A stretch of 23,742 nt of DNA from Bacteroidales bacterium (lineage in GTDB: Bacteria > Bacteroidota > Bacteroidia > Bacteroidales > SMBSF39), in contig JAIOSH010000299.1 in the NCBI GenBank assembly GCA_021107685.1, positions 1-23,742 on the forward strand, read 5' to 3'. Numbering within the stretch: the first letter of the stretch is position 1; each line of letters starts with the position of its first letter. Below the pieces are notes generated by a model. That model had not been told where the DNA came from, made no database searches, and saw only the letters and a program-made list of their open reading frames with translations. The translations under genes and the position numbers were made by a program. Positions 8,481 through 16,703 of this stretch are shown one piece after another.

Positions 8481-8597
8481 ATGATTATTAGAAATAAGGA
8501 AGATAAAATTTTGTATTTATTACGATATTCCCCTGTTGTAGGTATAATAGGACCGCGTCAGGTTGGTAAAACTACTCTTGTCAAACAATTGATTTAA
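8481..8597 (+). pseudogene. N-terminal remnant of an AAA_14/DUF4143-type ATPase
   Basis: A 38-codon plus-strand frame starts at ATG 8481 and stops at TAA 8595-8597. It carries a complete Walker A segment (GPRQVGKTTL at residues 24-33) followed by VKQLI. A short MII-R-start, a helix, then IIGPRQVGKTTL is the typical beginning of AAA_14 ATPases with a C-terminal DUF4143 domain, which are usually about 400 aa long. Here everything after the P-loop helix is gone. The remnant ends 3 bp from the stop codon of the convergent protease gene (8601-12263), so a deletion or recombination breakpoint lies at about 8594-8601. It is the only plus-strand coding remnant that I can support. It cannot be a functional ATPase. 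Confidence 0.75.
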
Positions 8598-8600
8598 ATT

Positions 8601-11600
8601 TTACTCATCTATAACAATTATCCTTTTAACACTTAAAAATTCATCTGTCTGCATTTTTAACAGATAAATTCCCGGTGCTACTGTATTGTTATAATTATCA
8701 GTACCATCCCAGGAGATATTATAGTTGCCGGATTTTAACTTTTGGTCTTTAAGGGTTTTGACTTTTTGTCCATTAATATTTAGAATTTCAAGATTTACCT
8801 TTGTATCCTGATTTAATGCAAATTGTATTGTTGTATTATCAATAAATGGATTTGGATAATTATTAAAAAGCCTTGCAGATTCAGGAATAGAATTATCCGG
8901 ATTCTTTTCACTTGTCATTAAACCATCGAAGAAATTCAAATAATACTGCATTAATTCAGCTTTTGTTGAAGGTGATGAGCCATCTTCAAGTTTACCGAAT
9001 TCAAATGTTGTTCCGATTGTTTTGTAATTTTCTGCATCATAGGCTACAGCACAACTATATTCAGGCGACTGTGTCTGGAATATACAAAAGGCAGGTGCAA
9101 CAGGTTCAAGATAGTAATTATTATATGGCTTTTCGCCATTATAGATAAAATTCATTCCATTGGTAAATGCTCCTTCCATTCCAAGAATATCTATATATTG
9201 GAACCATGTATCTTCAACTGCGTTTAAGCTAAACATAGGATGAGCTACTGTTTGAGGATCATCAAGCCATGTTATTCTGCCTTCTAAATAAATATTGCCA
9301 CCATAATTAAGGAAATCTGCAAGCATTTGTCCTTCATCTTCACTAAGGACATAATTTGTAAAATGTATTCCAAGACATAAAAAAAGCGACTTGCATGTGT
9401 TAATCAGGTCTTCAGGAAATTCAGTTATATAAGCTGCTGTAATTTCCATATTTTCAAAAGTTGAATAAATTTCAGGTCCGGAATATTTATTTTTATCCAA
9501 ATCAACAACTAAAGTCATGTATCTGCCGATTATAGTATAAAATGTGTCTATTGCAGTTATGTCTGTATCTGCTGTCATTTCAAAATCAAAATTAGCAGGA
9601 ATACCTTCCGGTGTATTAATATCAGCAGTAATGCTAAAACTTTGTTCCAATGATTCATTAATGGGAATATTGCCATAAGGTAATGCTCCCTGGTTTATTG
9701 TTATGAAAGAATAATCTGAGAAAAGCTCTCCATTAACATTTAAAGCATTGCAAGAGCCTGTATTTTCGATAGTTATTGTAATATTTGCTGTTTCGCCGGG
9801 GTCTATTCTTCCGTTATTATTACCGGTGGGATCAGATATTACGAAATCAACAAATTGTAAGTTGGGTGCATACGCTTTTATTATAAAATGACTAACCCAT
9901 GTATTATTTCCGTCAGTAGCACTTAAATCAAATATTATGAAATGTTCGTCAGGGATTGTGTTATCAGCTTCAAATGAAAAGGCATTTTCTATAAAAATTA
10001 TTTCATCAGGAATAAAATTTCCGAAATTTTCAGTATTGTCAGTAATATTTATATAAGGATCTGTTGTAGATAATGTAACAATAATATCTGATGCTGAAAG
10101 GTCTCCATTGTTTTGAAGCCCTAAGGAGAGATTAACTGTTTCACCATATTCAACCAGTCCATTACCTGAAGCATCGTTTATTACATGAGAATTATATATG
10201 ACAGATGCCTGATTTGAAAAAACATCAATTGTGCCTTGATGTCTAATTCTGTTATGTCCGATAATAGAAACCTCAATAGGGTCGTAAGTATTTATAGCAG
10301 AGAAAAGATCAATTGTTGCATTGCCTGATTCATTTGCAAGTCCTCTTCCAATTAATTCACCATTTTGGACAAGTCCTATACGGGAAAAAGGAGCATCAGA
10401 CAGAAATAAGACTTGTTCTGTTTCTATTGATAATTCATAGGGATATGTTGTTGTTATTTCCACAGGTACTTCTGTCCAGATGTCCATTGAAGGGTCTCCA
10501 AAAACATTCAGTTCATAAGCACTCCATCTTATATATTCGCTTGCATTTATATATACTACATTATCTTCTTTTGAATCGCCATTTGCCTGACCAATTATTG
10601 TAAAGCCTTCTCCGAAAATGGCATCATAGAACTGTCTGTCAAGATATTGTGAAGCTCCATTTGTGCTTCCCTGTGATCCCCATCCGTAACGTGAGTTTCC
10701 AATACAGGCAACTTCTGCGGTTTCAATAGTTGTAATTTTTTCAGAAAAACAATCACTTATATATATGCCGCCATCATTACGATTATCAAAAGCACCATTA
10801 TAACATCCCTGTGAATACCCAATGGCATAACCACGTGTAATTCCATCGTTCTGAAAATTTTCAGTAGTGATATCAGCATTATTCATTTTCATGTTATAAT
10901 TAACATTAGAATGTCCCAGATGATTAAGCAAATTTACACCTGTATTATTGAATTGCTTAAATACTTTAGTCTTGGACCAGCTATTAAGTATTTCATAAAG
11001 CCTGGAAACAGTGATGTTTTCTGATACACCAACTGTTGAATAACCATGATTTGAGCTTCCCAGTGCCACTTCATCCTTATAAGTCCCTCCATAGGTTTCG
11101 GGCCAAAGGTATTCACCTATCATAAGAGCTTTTTCTATGTCTTCCACAACAGGATGATTTTGATACATAAACAATTTATTTGTAAAATTCTGAATTTCTA
11201 TATCATTATCAACGCAAATTCTTCCTATACTAAGTTCAGCATACAGATCATCCTCTCCGGGTTCGCCCCATTTGTTATCACCGTCATCATTCCATGTTCC
11301 ATCCAAACAAGCATAATACATATCAGCAGGAATATCTAATTCATTTAAAGCATAAAAACCGCGATGAGGTACAATATTCTGTAAAGAATCACCGGCATCA
11401 GCATCTCCACCAAGAATCACATAACTAATTCCATAATTTTCATAATTATCAATAATACAATTCCTGATTTTTTCCTGATTATCCTGACCGGAATATTGAG
11501 TATAGATATCTTCGGTTACAACTGTTTTTACTACAAAACCTGTGGATTCTTTAAATTCCATATAATCATTAAAAGCCGGTAATAGTATATTATTTGTAAT

Positions 11601-12263
11601 TAATAGAATGTCATATTCATCTGTATTTTTGAATATAGGATATATATAATTTTTCAAATCACCAGGATTTTCAACTATGCTATTAATCCGTTTTTTAATT
11701 GACATTGATTTTTTTAGAAATTTTTTGGATTCTAAAGCCTTATCCGTAGTTTTGGAATTTATTTTAATAGTTATTTGTTTAATAAATTCAACCTGATCTT
11801 TTGCAGGTATATAATTTGCAGGACAAATTGTAAATGAACCTATTGAATGTCCTGATAAAAAATGAGTGCTGATATTATCAAATATTTTTTCAGGATAAGG
11901 TAATAAAGAACTATATATTTTTTCATTGGGAATAACTTTGTAATCATGAATGATTTCAGATAAAGGAAATTGTCTTGATGCAGGAATGATTTTGATATTT
12001 TCCTGTAAAGAATAATAGCTTATTGAAACCACAGAAATATTTTTTATTTCCTTACCCTGAGGAAGAAGAACATTTACTCCTAAATAAGGAATTGAAGGGT
12101 AACCTTCTTCACCAAAATTGAGACAGTTTTTATATACTATCTTGGTATATCCATCCTCATTTTGATTTAATTGCGGTACTTCAAAATTATAAGTATATGT
12201 TTGTGTTTGTGAAAAACCTGTAAATGTAAACACCAATACAATGAATAAATATATAATTCTCAT
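8601..12263 (-). CDS. Group B gingipain-like C25 cysteine protease with D module and YPNPF-type T9SS sorting domain
   Basis: 1220 aa. Signal peptide at about 1-19 (MRIIYLFIVLVFTFTGFSQ). Propeptide-like region to about 205. Catalytic domain about 215-600 with a YVILGGD strand, the acidic DGTWNDDGDNKWGEPGEDD loop, catalytic His451 (NHLGH) and Cys487 (SQGCYNG). C25-type Ig region about 600-688. Two CARDB/NEW3-like domains about 690-914 (NGLVEYGET, NGRIDPGET). Then the alpha/beta D module (about 915-1117; VVDLDKNKYSG, LFLCLGIHF, DFLNYGGNIYLEG, GTTFEFG, DGSSPST). The sorting domain is of the FlgD-like kind (NNYPNPFIDN at 1134-1143, DGTDNYNNTVAPGIY). Its catalytic half is closest to that of 4305-8216, whereas its C-terminal half is closest to that of the group A gene 16704-20471, so it is a chimera relative to its neighbours. 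The start sits 21 bp after a strong hairpin. Confidence 0.96.
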   Translation of the reverse strand: MRIIYLFIVLVFTFTGFSQTQTYTYNFEVPQLNQNEDGYTKIVYKNCLNFGEEGYPSIPYLGVNVLLPQGKEIKNISVVSISYYSLQENIKIIPASRQFPLSEIIHDYKVIPNEKIYSSLLPYPEKIFDNISTHFLSGHSIGSFTICPANYIPAKDQVEFIKQITIKINSKTTDKALESKKFLKKSMSIKKRINSIVENPGDLKNYIYPIFKNTDEYDILLITNNILLPAFNDYMEFKESTGFVVKTVVTEDIYTQYSGQDNQEKIRNCIIDNYENYGISYVILGGDADAGDSLQNIVPHRGFYALNELDIPADMYYACLDGTWNDDGDNKWGEPGEDDLYAELSIGRICVDNDIEIQNFTNKLFMYQNHPVVEDIEKALMIGEYLWPETYGGTYKDEVALGSSNHGYSTVGVSENITVSRLYEILNSWSKTKVFKQFNNTGVNLLNHLGHSNVNYNMKMNNADITTENFQNDGITRGYAIGYSQGCYNGAFDNRNDGGIYISDCFSEKITTIETAEVACIGNSRYGWGSQGSTNGASQYLDRQFYDAIFGEGFTIIGQANGDSKEDNVVYINASEYIRWSAYELNVFGDPSMDIWTEVPVEITTTYPYELSIETEQVLFLSDAPFSRIGLVQNGELIGRGLANESGNATIDLFSAINTYDPIEVSIIGHNRIRHQGTIDVFSNQASVIYNSHVINDASGNGLVEYGETVNLSLGLQNNGDLSASDIIVTLSTTDPYINITDNTENFGNFIPDEIIFIENAFSFEADNTIPDEHFIIFDLSATDGNNTWVSHFIIKAYAPNLQFVDFVISDPTGNNNGRIDPGETANITITIENTGSCNALNVNGELFSDYSFITINQGALPYGNIPINESLEQSFSITADINTPEGIPANFDFEMTADTDITAIDTFYTIIGRYMTLVVDLDKNKYSGPEIYSTFENMEITAAYITEFPEDLINTCKSLFLCLGIHFTNYVLSEDEGQMLADFLNYGGNIYLEGRITWLDDPQTVAHPMFSLNAVEDTWFQYIDILGMEGAFTNGMNFIYNGEKPYNNYYLEPVAPAFCIFQTQSPEYSCAVAYDAENYKTIGTTFEFGKLEDGSSPSTKAELMQYYLNFFDGLMTSEKNPDNSIPESARLFNNYPNPFIDNTTIQFALNQDTKVNLEILNINGQKVKTLKDQKLKSGNYNISWDGTDNYNNTVAPGIYLLKMQTDEFLSVKRIIVIDE

Positions 12264-12284
12264 AACTAAATTTTTTAAAAATTA

Positions 12285-12314
12285 ATACCTCGTAGTAATT
12301 TTACTACGAGGTAT
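12285..12314 (-). terminator. Perfect 14-bp-arm hairpin, probable terminator of the 12335-16639 gene
   Basis: ATACCTCGTAGTAA (12285-12298) is perfectly complementary to TTACTACGAGGTAT (12301-12314). On the minus strand it follows the protease stop codon at 12335 by 20 bp and is itself followed by TTAATTTTT, fitting an intrinsic terminator. It ends only 21 bp before the start codon at 12263, so a leader or attenuation role for the next gene is also possible. Confidence 0.65.
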
Positions 12315-12334
12315 ATTAACAAGTTAATAAATTT

Positions 12335-15300
12335 TTATTTCTGGATAATCAACTTCTTATTGAAATTAATTTCTTTTCCTTCGATTCGTAAGTAATAGAC
12401 ACCTTCTTCAAAATTATTCATATCTATCTTATAAGTGTATTTTCCATTAATTTGAACTTTTTCTTTCAAAACAAGCACACTTAATGAATTGAATACTTTA
12501 ATATTAACAGAGTTATTTTTATCGGAATTTAACTCAAGTGTAAATGTGCCATTACTTGGGTTCGGATATACACTAATACCTATACCATTGATATTGTCAG
12601 TAATTCCTGAAGGGTTAATTGTAAGCATCATTTCATCTGAAATATCACCGCAAGGTGTATTACCTGTAGCTGTAAGAGTTAAAGTTACCGAGCCTGCTGC
12701 TATGTCATTTTCACCTGGAGTATAGGTTGGGCTCAGGATAGTATTATCATCAAAAGTACCGTCACCGGAAGTAGTCCAGTTCAATGCAGAGTAATTCTCA
12801 GCAGTTGCACCAAAAACAGTATATGAATCATTTTCACAGATAATAGCATTTACACCGGCTTCAGCAGTTGCTGCGGGAACAATAGTTAACACCATATCAT
12901 CAGCAGCGTCACTGCAGGGAGACAGTCCGGTAGCTGTCAGTGATAAAGTAACGGTTCCTGCAATAATATCATCAGTGCTTGGAGTATAAACAGGATTAAG
13001 AATAGTATTATCATCAAAAGTTCCTGTTCCTGAAGTACTCCATAATAACTCAGAGTAGTTTTCAGCCGCAGCATCGGCAATTGTATAAGAAGCATCACTA
13101 CAAGTAGTAGCATCTTCACCTGCAAAAGCTATTGCAGAATGATTTATAGTCAATGTCATATGATCAGTAACATCTTCTTCCGGCCCATGTGCTGTTAATG
13201 AAAGAACTACAGAGCCATTCATAATGTCATCAGCACTTGGAGTATAAACAGGATTAAGAATAGTATTATCATCAAAAGCTCCTGTTCCCGAAGTATTCCA
13301 CTCAACGGAATTATAATTTGTTGCATTTCCTGAACAAGTATAGTCATCACCTTCGCAAATGGCGTTGTCAGGTCCTGCATAAGCAGTAGTAACCAATACC
13401 GGTGGTAATACAATATAATCAATCCAGCCACAGTCTTCTCCGGTAGAAACGCTGTAATCCTTATCATATATCCATTTAAATGTATGAGTTCCTTCACTTA
13501 CAGGATAAACAAACCTTTGCCAACCTAAGGAACCGGACCAACTTCCTTGTATAGAACCATCAATATAAAACTCAAGAAAATCATAAGTTGCTTCTGATGA
13601 AACTTTTCTGTAAAATGAAATACTATCATCAGCAGCTACATCATAAACTAATGAAAGATAAGTGTTTTGCAGATCTGAGATAGTTCCGGATTTGGCACAA
13701 TAAACTCCTTCATAAGGGTTGGAATTTGTAATTGTCCAATTAGAATTACCACCTGTAACCCAGTCGAATTGACTGAAATCACCTGTTTCCCAATCTTCCA
13801 CGATAATCCCCACTGTTGTAAAGAAAGTTTTTTGCGCATCATACATACCTGAAGTAACGGAATAATTCAGGTCAACAGACGTGCCAATAGGAGTTGCAGC
13901 TTCAACTGTTACATTAAATACTGCATCTTCGGAAGCTCCTGCAGAAAGCGTATTGAAATTAAATGTTGAAGAATTAATAATAATATAATTGCTGGTTGTT
14001 GTTAAATTACTAATAGTATTCAGTGCATCACTCGAACCTGTATTTGATGTTTGTATTAAAATATCTGCTGTTTCGCCCGGATCTAATCTTCCGTTACCGT
14101 TTCCTGTCACGTCGGAAATAATTAAACTGCCAATTTCCAGTACAGGAGCATGAGCCAGAATAGAAAAATAACTCAACCAAGTACTATCTCCATCAGTAGC
14201 ACTTACTTCAAAAGGTACACTATGACCGTCAGGAATATCATCAGCAACATCAAAAGCAAAACCGTCAGTAATTGATACAACTTGATCAGGATCAATTGTA
14301 CCATATAATTCAGTATCATCTGTTATAGTAATGTATGTATCAGAAGAAGCAATTGTTACAGTTATATTTTCAGCCTGAGCTACACCAACATTTTTAACAC
14401 CTACTGAAAGCAGGATAGATTCACCATAATCCATTAATCCGTTATTGTTTCCGCTAGCATCATTAATAGTATAAGAGTCATATACAATGTATGGTCCTAT
14501 AGCCGGAACAACATCAACAAGGCTTGTATAACGATAGTAATTTTGCTTTGTAATCGTTACCAGCATTTGGTCAGGAGGAATTTGCCCCTCAATGGTTATT
14601 GATACAGGAGAACCTGTACCATCAGCTACACCGATAATTTCACCATTAACTGTAAGAGCTATTAAAGAACCATCATCAGCAGTTACATCAAAGCTTGTAA
14701 TGCCTGCATATAAAACAGGGTTGTGAATTACAGTTAAATTTTGTGGCATTTCAGTATAAACAGTAGAAAAAGCATCACCATGATGATGGAATAAATAATA
14801 AGTAATTATTTTGCTACTGGTGTTATAAGGCCAGTCAGATTGCTCAAGGAAATATTTTCCTGCAGCATTAGCAAAACCGGGAAGTATGCCCCTTGATTCG
14901 GGATTCGTTCCGAAAGTTGGCATAAAGTCAGTCCACATATTATCATATACTCCCCACACATAAGTATCATTAACAAAAGAATAAGAAGTACTTGATGCAG
15001 CTATAATACCTAAAGCACGTTTTGGATAACGGTGAAATGCTTCAGCAAAACAGTCACCGGATGCATTAAATTTACCTGTTGAACAATTTATTGAAAAAAC
15101 ATAAATAAGGTCATCATTGTTTAACCCGTTAAGATCACTCATTTGGTAATCAGGTTCACCCCAACCTGTTACACTACCATGGTCACGATGCTGTAGCATA
15201 AAAGCACCACTGTTAATATCATTATTTAAGCGTTCTGCATTACCACCCCAGTCAGTAAGATGATCAGGAGTAGCAGGAATATAACCTGTTCCATTTGGTC

Positions 15301-16639
15301 CAAAATAATCAACTACCATAGAAGTATTTTGGTTTGATGACCATGAACCTGTTGGAGAACCACTGTATATCGCATTTTCCCTTACAGGATTTTTACCCTG
15401 AGCAAATTCCCAGAAACCATTAACAGTTTCTGCACAAATCTGGAACCAGCGTTCTGTTTGCCATCCCATTGCAGTTATAGGATTATCATAATAATTAGGA
15501 TTTACCGGCGGATTGCGTTCATAGTCCAGAAATTTTCCAACCATGATTTCAAGATGACCTTCATTCTGTGCTGTCATTCGTGCAAATGCCATATCAGGTA
15601 AATGGTCTCCATCTACATCTGCATATTTATTATCTGAAATACAACCATCATACGTTGGACAAATAATGCTGTTATCAGCACTAGTACCATAATCTGCCAT
15701 TACCAATACTGCTACAGGCTTAGTATCCCAATGATTATATGCATTATCAATATAACTCTCAATAAGTGTAGCGTCATTACCACCAATTTCTGCAAGAGTA
15801 ACAATACCTGTTGTGATACCCTGCAAGGTTCTGAATAGTTTTATTGAATCAGCCCATTTTTGATATTCGGGATTATTTGGGATTATTATCAGGTATTCAA
15901 AACCATCTTTTGATGATTTGCTTCCATAATCAATTACCGGTAATGAAGCCTCATTAAGAAGCATATCTCTTAATAAAGGATCCCACCAGCGGCTGCGAAA
16001 ACTGTCATCTCCAAAATGTTTGTTTCCTCCTTCAAAGCTAATTTCAATTTTTAAATCCCTGTAAACAATTAATTCTTTTGTTACAGGATTATATTGAAAT
16101 GGTGTTATCCCGAGTATAACAACATCTACTCCCCTTATTTTAGCAGGTAAGGAAAGTTTAATAGGTTCAGCAGGATAAAAAGCATTTCTTGAATAAATTT
16201 TTTCGTTCTTTTTGTATTCTAAGGGTCCTGTTTCCGTATCCAAAGGAATACGAAAAGCCGGTGCCATATCAATACCTGTAAATGTTTCGGTACGTGAAGA
16301 TAAAATTTTAATTACAGCTTTAGCTCCTTGCGGAATTGCAATATATCGACTAAGTCCCGGAAGGTCGGGAGCTCCTTCATCATTAGGAAGAAAATTTTCC
16401 GGAAGCTGCAATGTCTGCATTGTTTCACCATTTATCAGGTTGTCGTTCAATGCAAATTTTTCAATTGAAAAATTAACTTCTACACTTGAAGGACTCTGTT
16501 TTTCAATAGAAAAACCAGATTTACCCCAGCTATCAGAGTATTTAATTTCCTCTGCTATAGAAGTGTTAATTAAAAATACTGCTAAAACAAGCGATAAAAT
16601 TGATAGCTTGTTTAAAAATTTCTGTTTGTTCTTTTTCAT
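12335..16639 (-). CDS. Group A gingipain-like C25 cysteine protease with J module, three Ig-like repeats and T9SS sorting domain
   Basis: 1434 aa. Signal peptide 1-29 (cut likely after TSIA). Propeptide-like region 30-240 (LPNDEGAPDLPG, FQYNPVTKEL). Catalytic domain about 245-640, with the calcium-binding type DVDGDHLPDMAFAR (341-354), catalytic His487 in HRDHG and Cys519 in FSINCSTGKFN, 32 residues apart as expected for C25. A C25-type Ig domain follows (about 640-712), then two CARDB/NEW3-like domains (718-942). Next is the jelly-roll-like J module (943-1081; WETGDFSQFDW, KVSSEATYDF, WIDYIVLPP), three tandem Ig-like repeats (about 1086-1345) and the sorting domain (SVYPNPSNG at 1356-1364, tail KKLIIQK). 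Extracellular cysteine protease activity is inferred from the family. The N-terminal 181 codons are about 93% identical in DNA to the truncated copy at the window's left edge, and its central part is very close to the gene at 20544-23742. Confidence 0.96.
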   Translation of the reverse strand: MKKNKQKFLNKLSILSLVLAVFLINTSIAEEIKYSDSWGKSGFSIEKQSPSSVEVNFSIEKFALNDNLINGETMQTLQLPENFLPNDEGAPDLPGLSRYIAIPQGAKAVIKILSSRTETFTGIDMAPAFRIPLDTETGPLEYKKNEKIYSRNAFYPAEPIKLSLPAKIRGVDVVILGITPFQYNPVTKELIVYRDLKIEISFEGGNKHFGDDSFRSRWWDPLLRDMLLNEASLPVIDYGSKSSKDGFEYLIIIPNNPEYQKWADSIKLFRTLQGITTGIVTLAEIGGNDATLIESYIDNAYNHWDTKPVAVLVMADYGTSADNSIICPTYDGCISDNKYADVDGDHLPDMAFARMTAQNEGHLEIMVGKFLDYERNPPVNPNYYDNPITAMGWQTERWFQICAETVNGFWEFAQGKNPVRENAIYSGSPTGSWSSNQNTSMVVDYFGPNGTGYIPATPDHLTDWGGNAERLNNDINSGAFMLQHRDHGSVTGWGEPDYQMSDLNGLNNDDLIYVFSINCSTGKFNASGDCFAEAFHRYPKRALGIIAASSTSYSFVNDTYVWGVYDNMWTDFMPTFGTNPESRGILPGFANAAGKYFLEQSDWPYNTSSKIITYYLFHHHGDAFSTVYTEMPQNLTVIHNPVLYAGITSFDVTADDGSLIALTVNGEIIGVADGTGSPVSITIEGQIPPDQMLVTITKQNYYRYTSLVDVVPAIGPYIVYDSYTINDASGNNNGLMDYGESILLSVGVKNVGVAQAENITVTIASSDTYITITDDTELYGTIDPDQVVSITDGFAFDVADDIPDGHSVPFEVSATDGDSTWLSYFSILAHAPVLEIGSLIISDVTGNGNGRLDPGETADILIQTSNTGSSDALNTISNLTTTSNYIIINSSTFNFNTLSAGASEDAVFNVTVEAATPIGTSVDLNYSVTSGMYDAQKTFFTTVGIIVEDWETGDFSQFDWVTGGNSNWTITNSNPYEGVYCAKSGTISDLQNTYLSLVYDVAADDSISFYRKVSSEATYDFLEFYIDGSIQGSWSGSLGWQRFVYPVSEGTHTFKWIYDKDYSVSTGEDCGWIDYIVLPPVLVTTAYAGPDNAICEGDDYTCSGNATNYNSVEWNTSGTGAFDDNTILNPVYTPSADDIMNGSVVLSLTAHGPEEDVTDHMTLTINHSAIAFAGEDATTCSDASYTIADAAAENYSELLWSTSGTGTFDDNTILNPVYTPSTDDIIAGTVTLSLTATGLSPCSDAADDMVLTIVPAATAEAGVNAIICENDSYTVFGATAENYSALNWTTSGDGTFDDNTILSPTYTPGENDIAAGSVTLTLTATGNTPCGDISDEMMLTINPSGITDNINGIGISVYPNPSNGTFTLELNSDKNNSVNIKVFNSLSVLVLKEKVQINGKYTYKIDMNNFEEGVYYLRIEGKEINFNKKLIIQK
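12608..13378 (-). repeat. Three tandem 86-88 codon Ig-like repeats within the protease gene
   Basis: Three consecutive copies share a core reading TSGTGTFDDNTILNPVYTPS, then a VTLSLTATG-type strand and a DDMVLTI-type end. The period is 258 and 264 bp. Two copies share an identical run of about 43 bases. Cys pairs near the repeat starts (AICEGD, TTCSDA, IICEND) may form disulfides. They act as a stalk or adhesion segment between the J module and the sorting signal (inference). Confidence 0.85.
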
Positions 16640-16668
16640 AATTTTAAATTTTAGTTACAATTTAGTTA
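16098..16668 (-). repeat. Long direct repeat: second copy of the 1-571 segment
   Basis: This segment covers the first 181 codons of the 12335-16639 gene plus 29 bp of its leader. It aligns to 1-571 without gaps, with roughly 37 differences over the 542 coding bases (about 93% identity), and one difference in the 29 bp upstream of the start. Homology stops about 30 bp upstream of the two start codons. Its other limit is not visible because copy 1 is cut by the window edge. Confidence 0.85.
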
Positions 16669-16703
16669 TTAATTTATTATTGGATTTATAAAAGAAATAA
16701 TTA

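Larger units (their letters stand above)
8217..8600. other. Hairpin-rich 384-bp spacer, the only long intergenic region
   Basis: This gap between two group B protease genes is far longer than the other spacers (56-178 bp). It contains two short ACCT/AGGT hairpins, an imperfect hairpin, a 19-bp-arm inverted repeat and a truncated plus-strand ATPase fragment whose stop codon ends 3 bp from the stop codon of the convergent protease gene. No transposase or complete gene is present. It looks like a scar left by insertion and deletion or by the duplication that placed the protease genes next to each other (inference). Confidence 0.7.

Noticed and set aside
8217..8600. Insertion sequence or MITE in the long spacer
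   Set aside because: There are inverted repeats but no transposase trace and no flanking target duplication that I could recognise; the only gene trace is an ATPase fragment.
10313..10603. Plus-strand open frame of 96 codons (and similar ones at 8912-9148, 5629-5883, 22296-22550)
   Set aside because: All lie entirely inside well-supported minus-strand protease genes and have no recognisable protein features.
12608..13378. CRISPR-like or non-coding repeat array
   Set aside because: The repeats have periods of 258-264 bp, keep the reading frame and encode Ig-like domains.
16212..16691. 159-codon open frame on the plus strand opposite the start of the 12335-16639 gene
   Set aside because: Antisense shadow: the minus-strand frame has signal peptide, propeptide motifs and a paralogue, whereas the plus-strand peptide shows no domain and only reflects biased codon use opposite.
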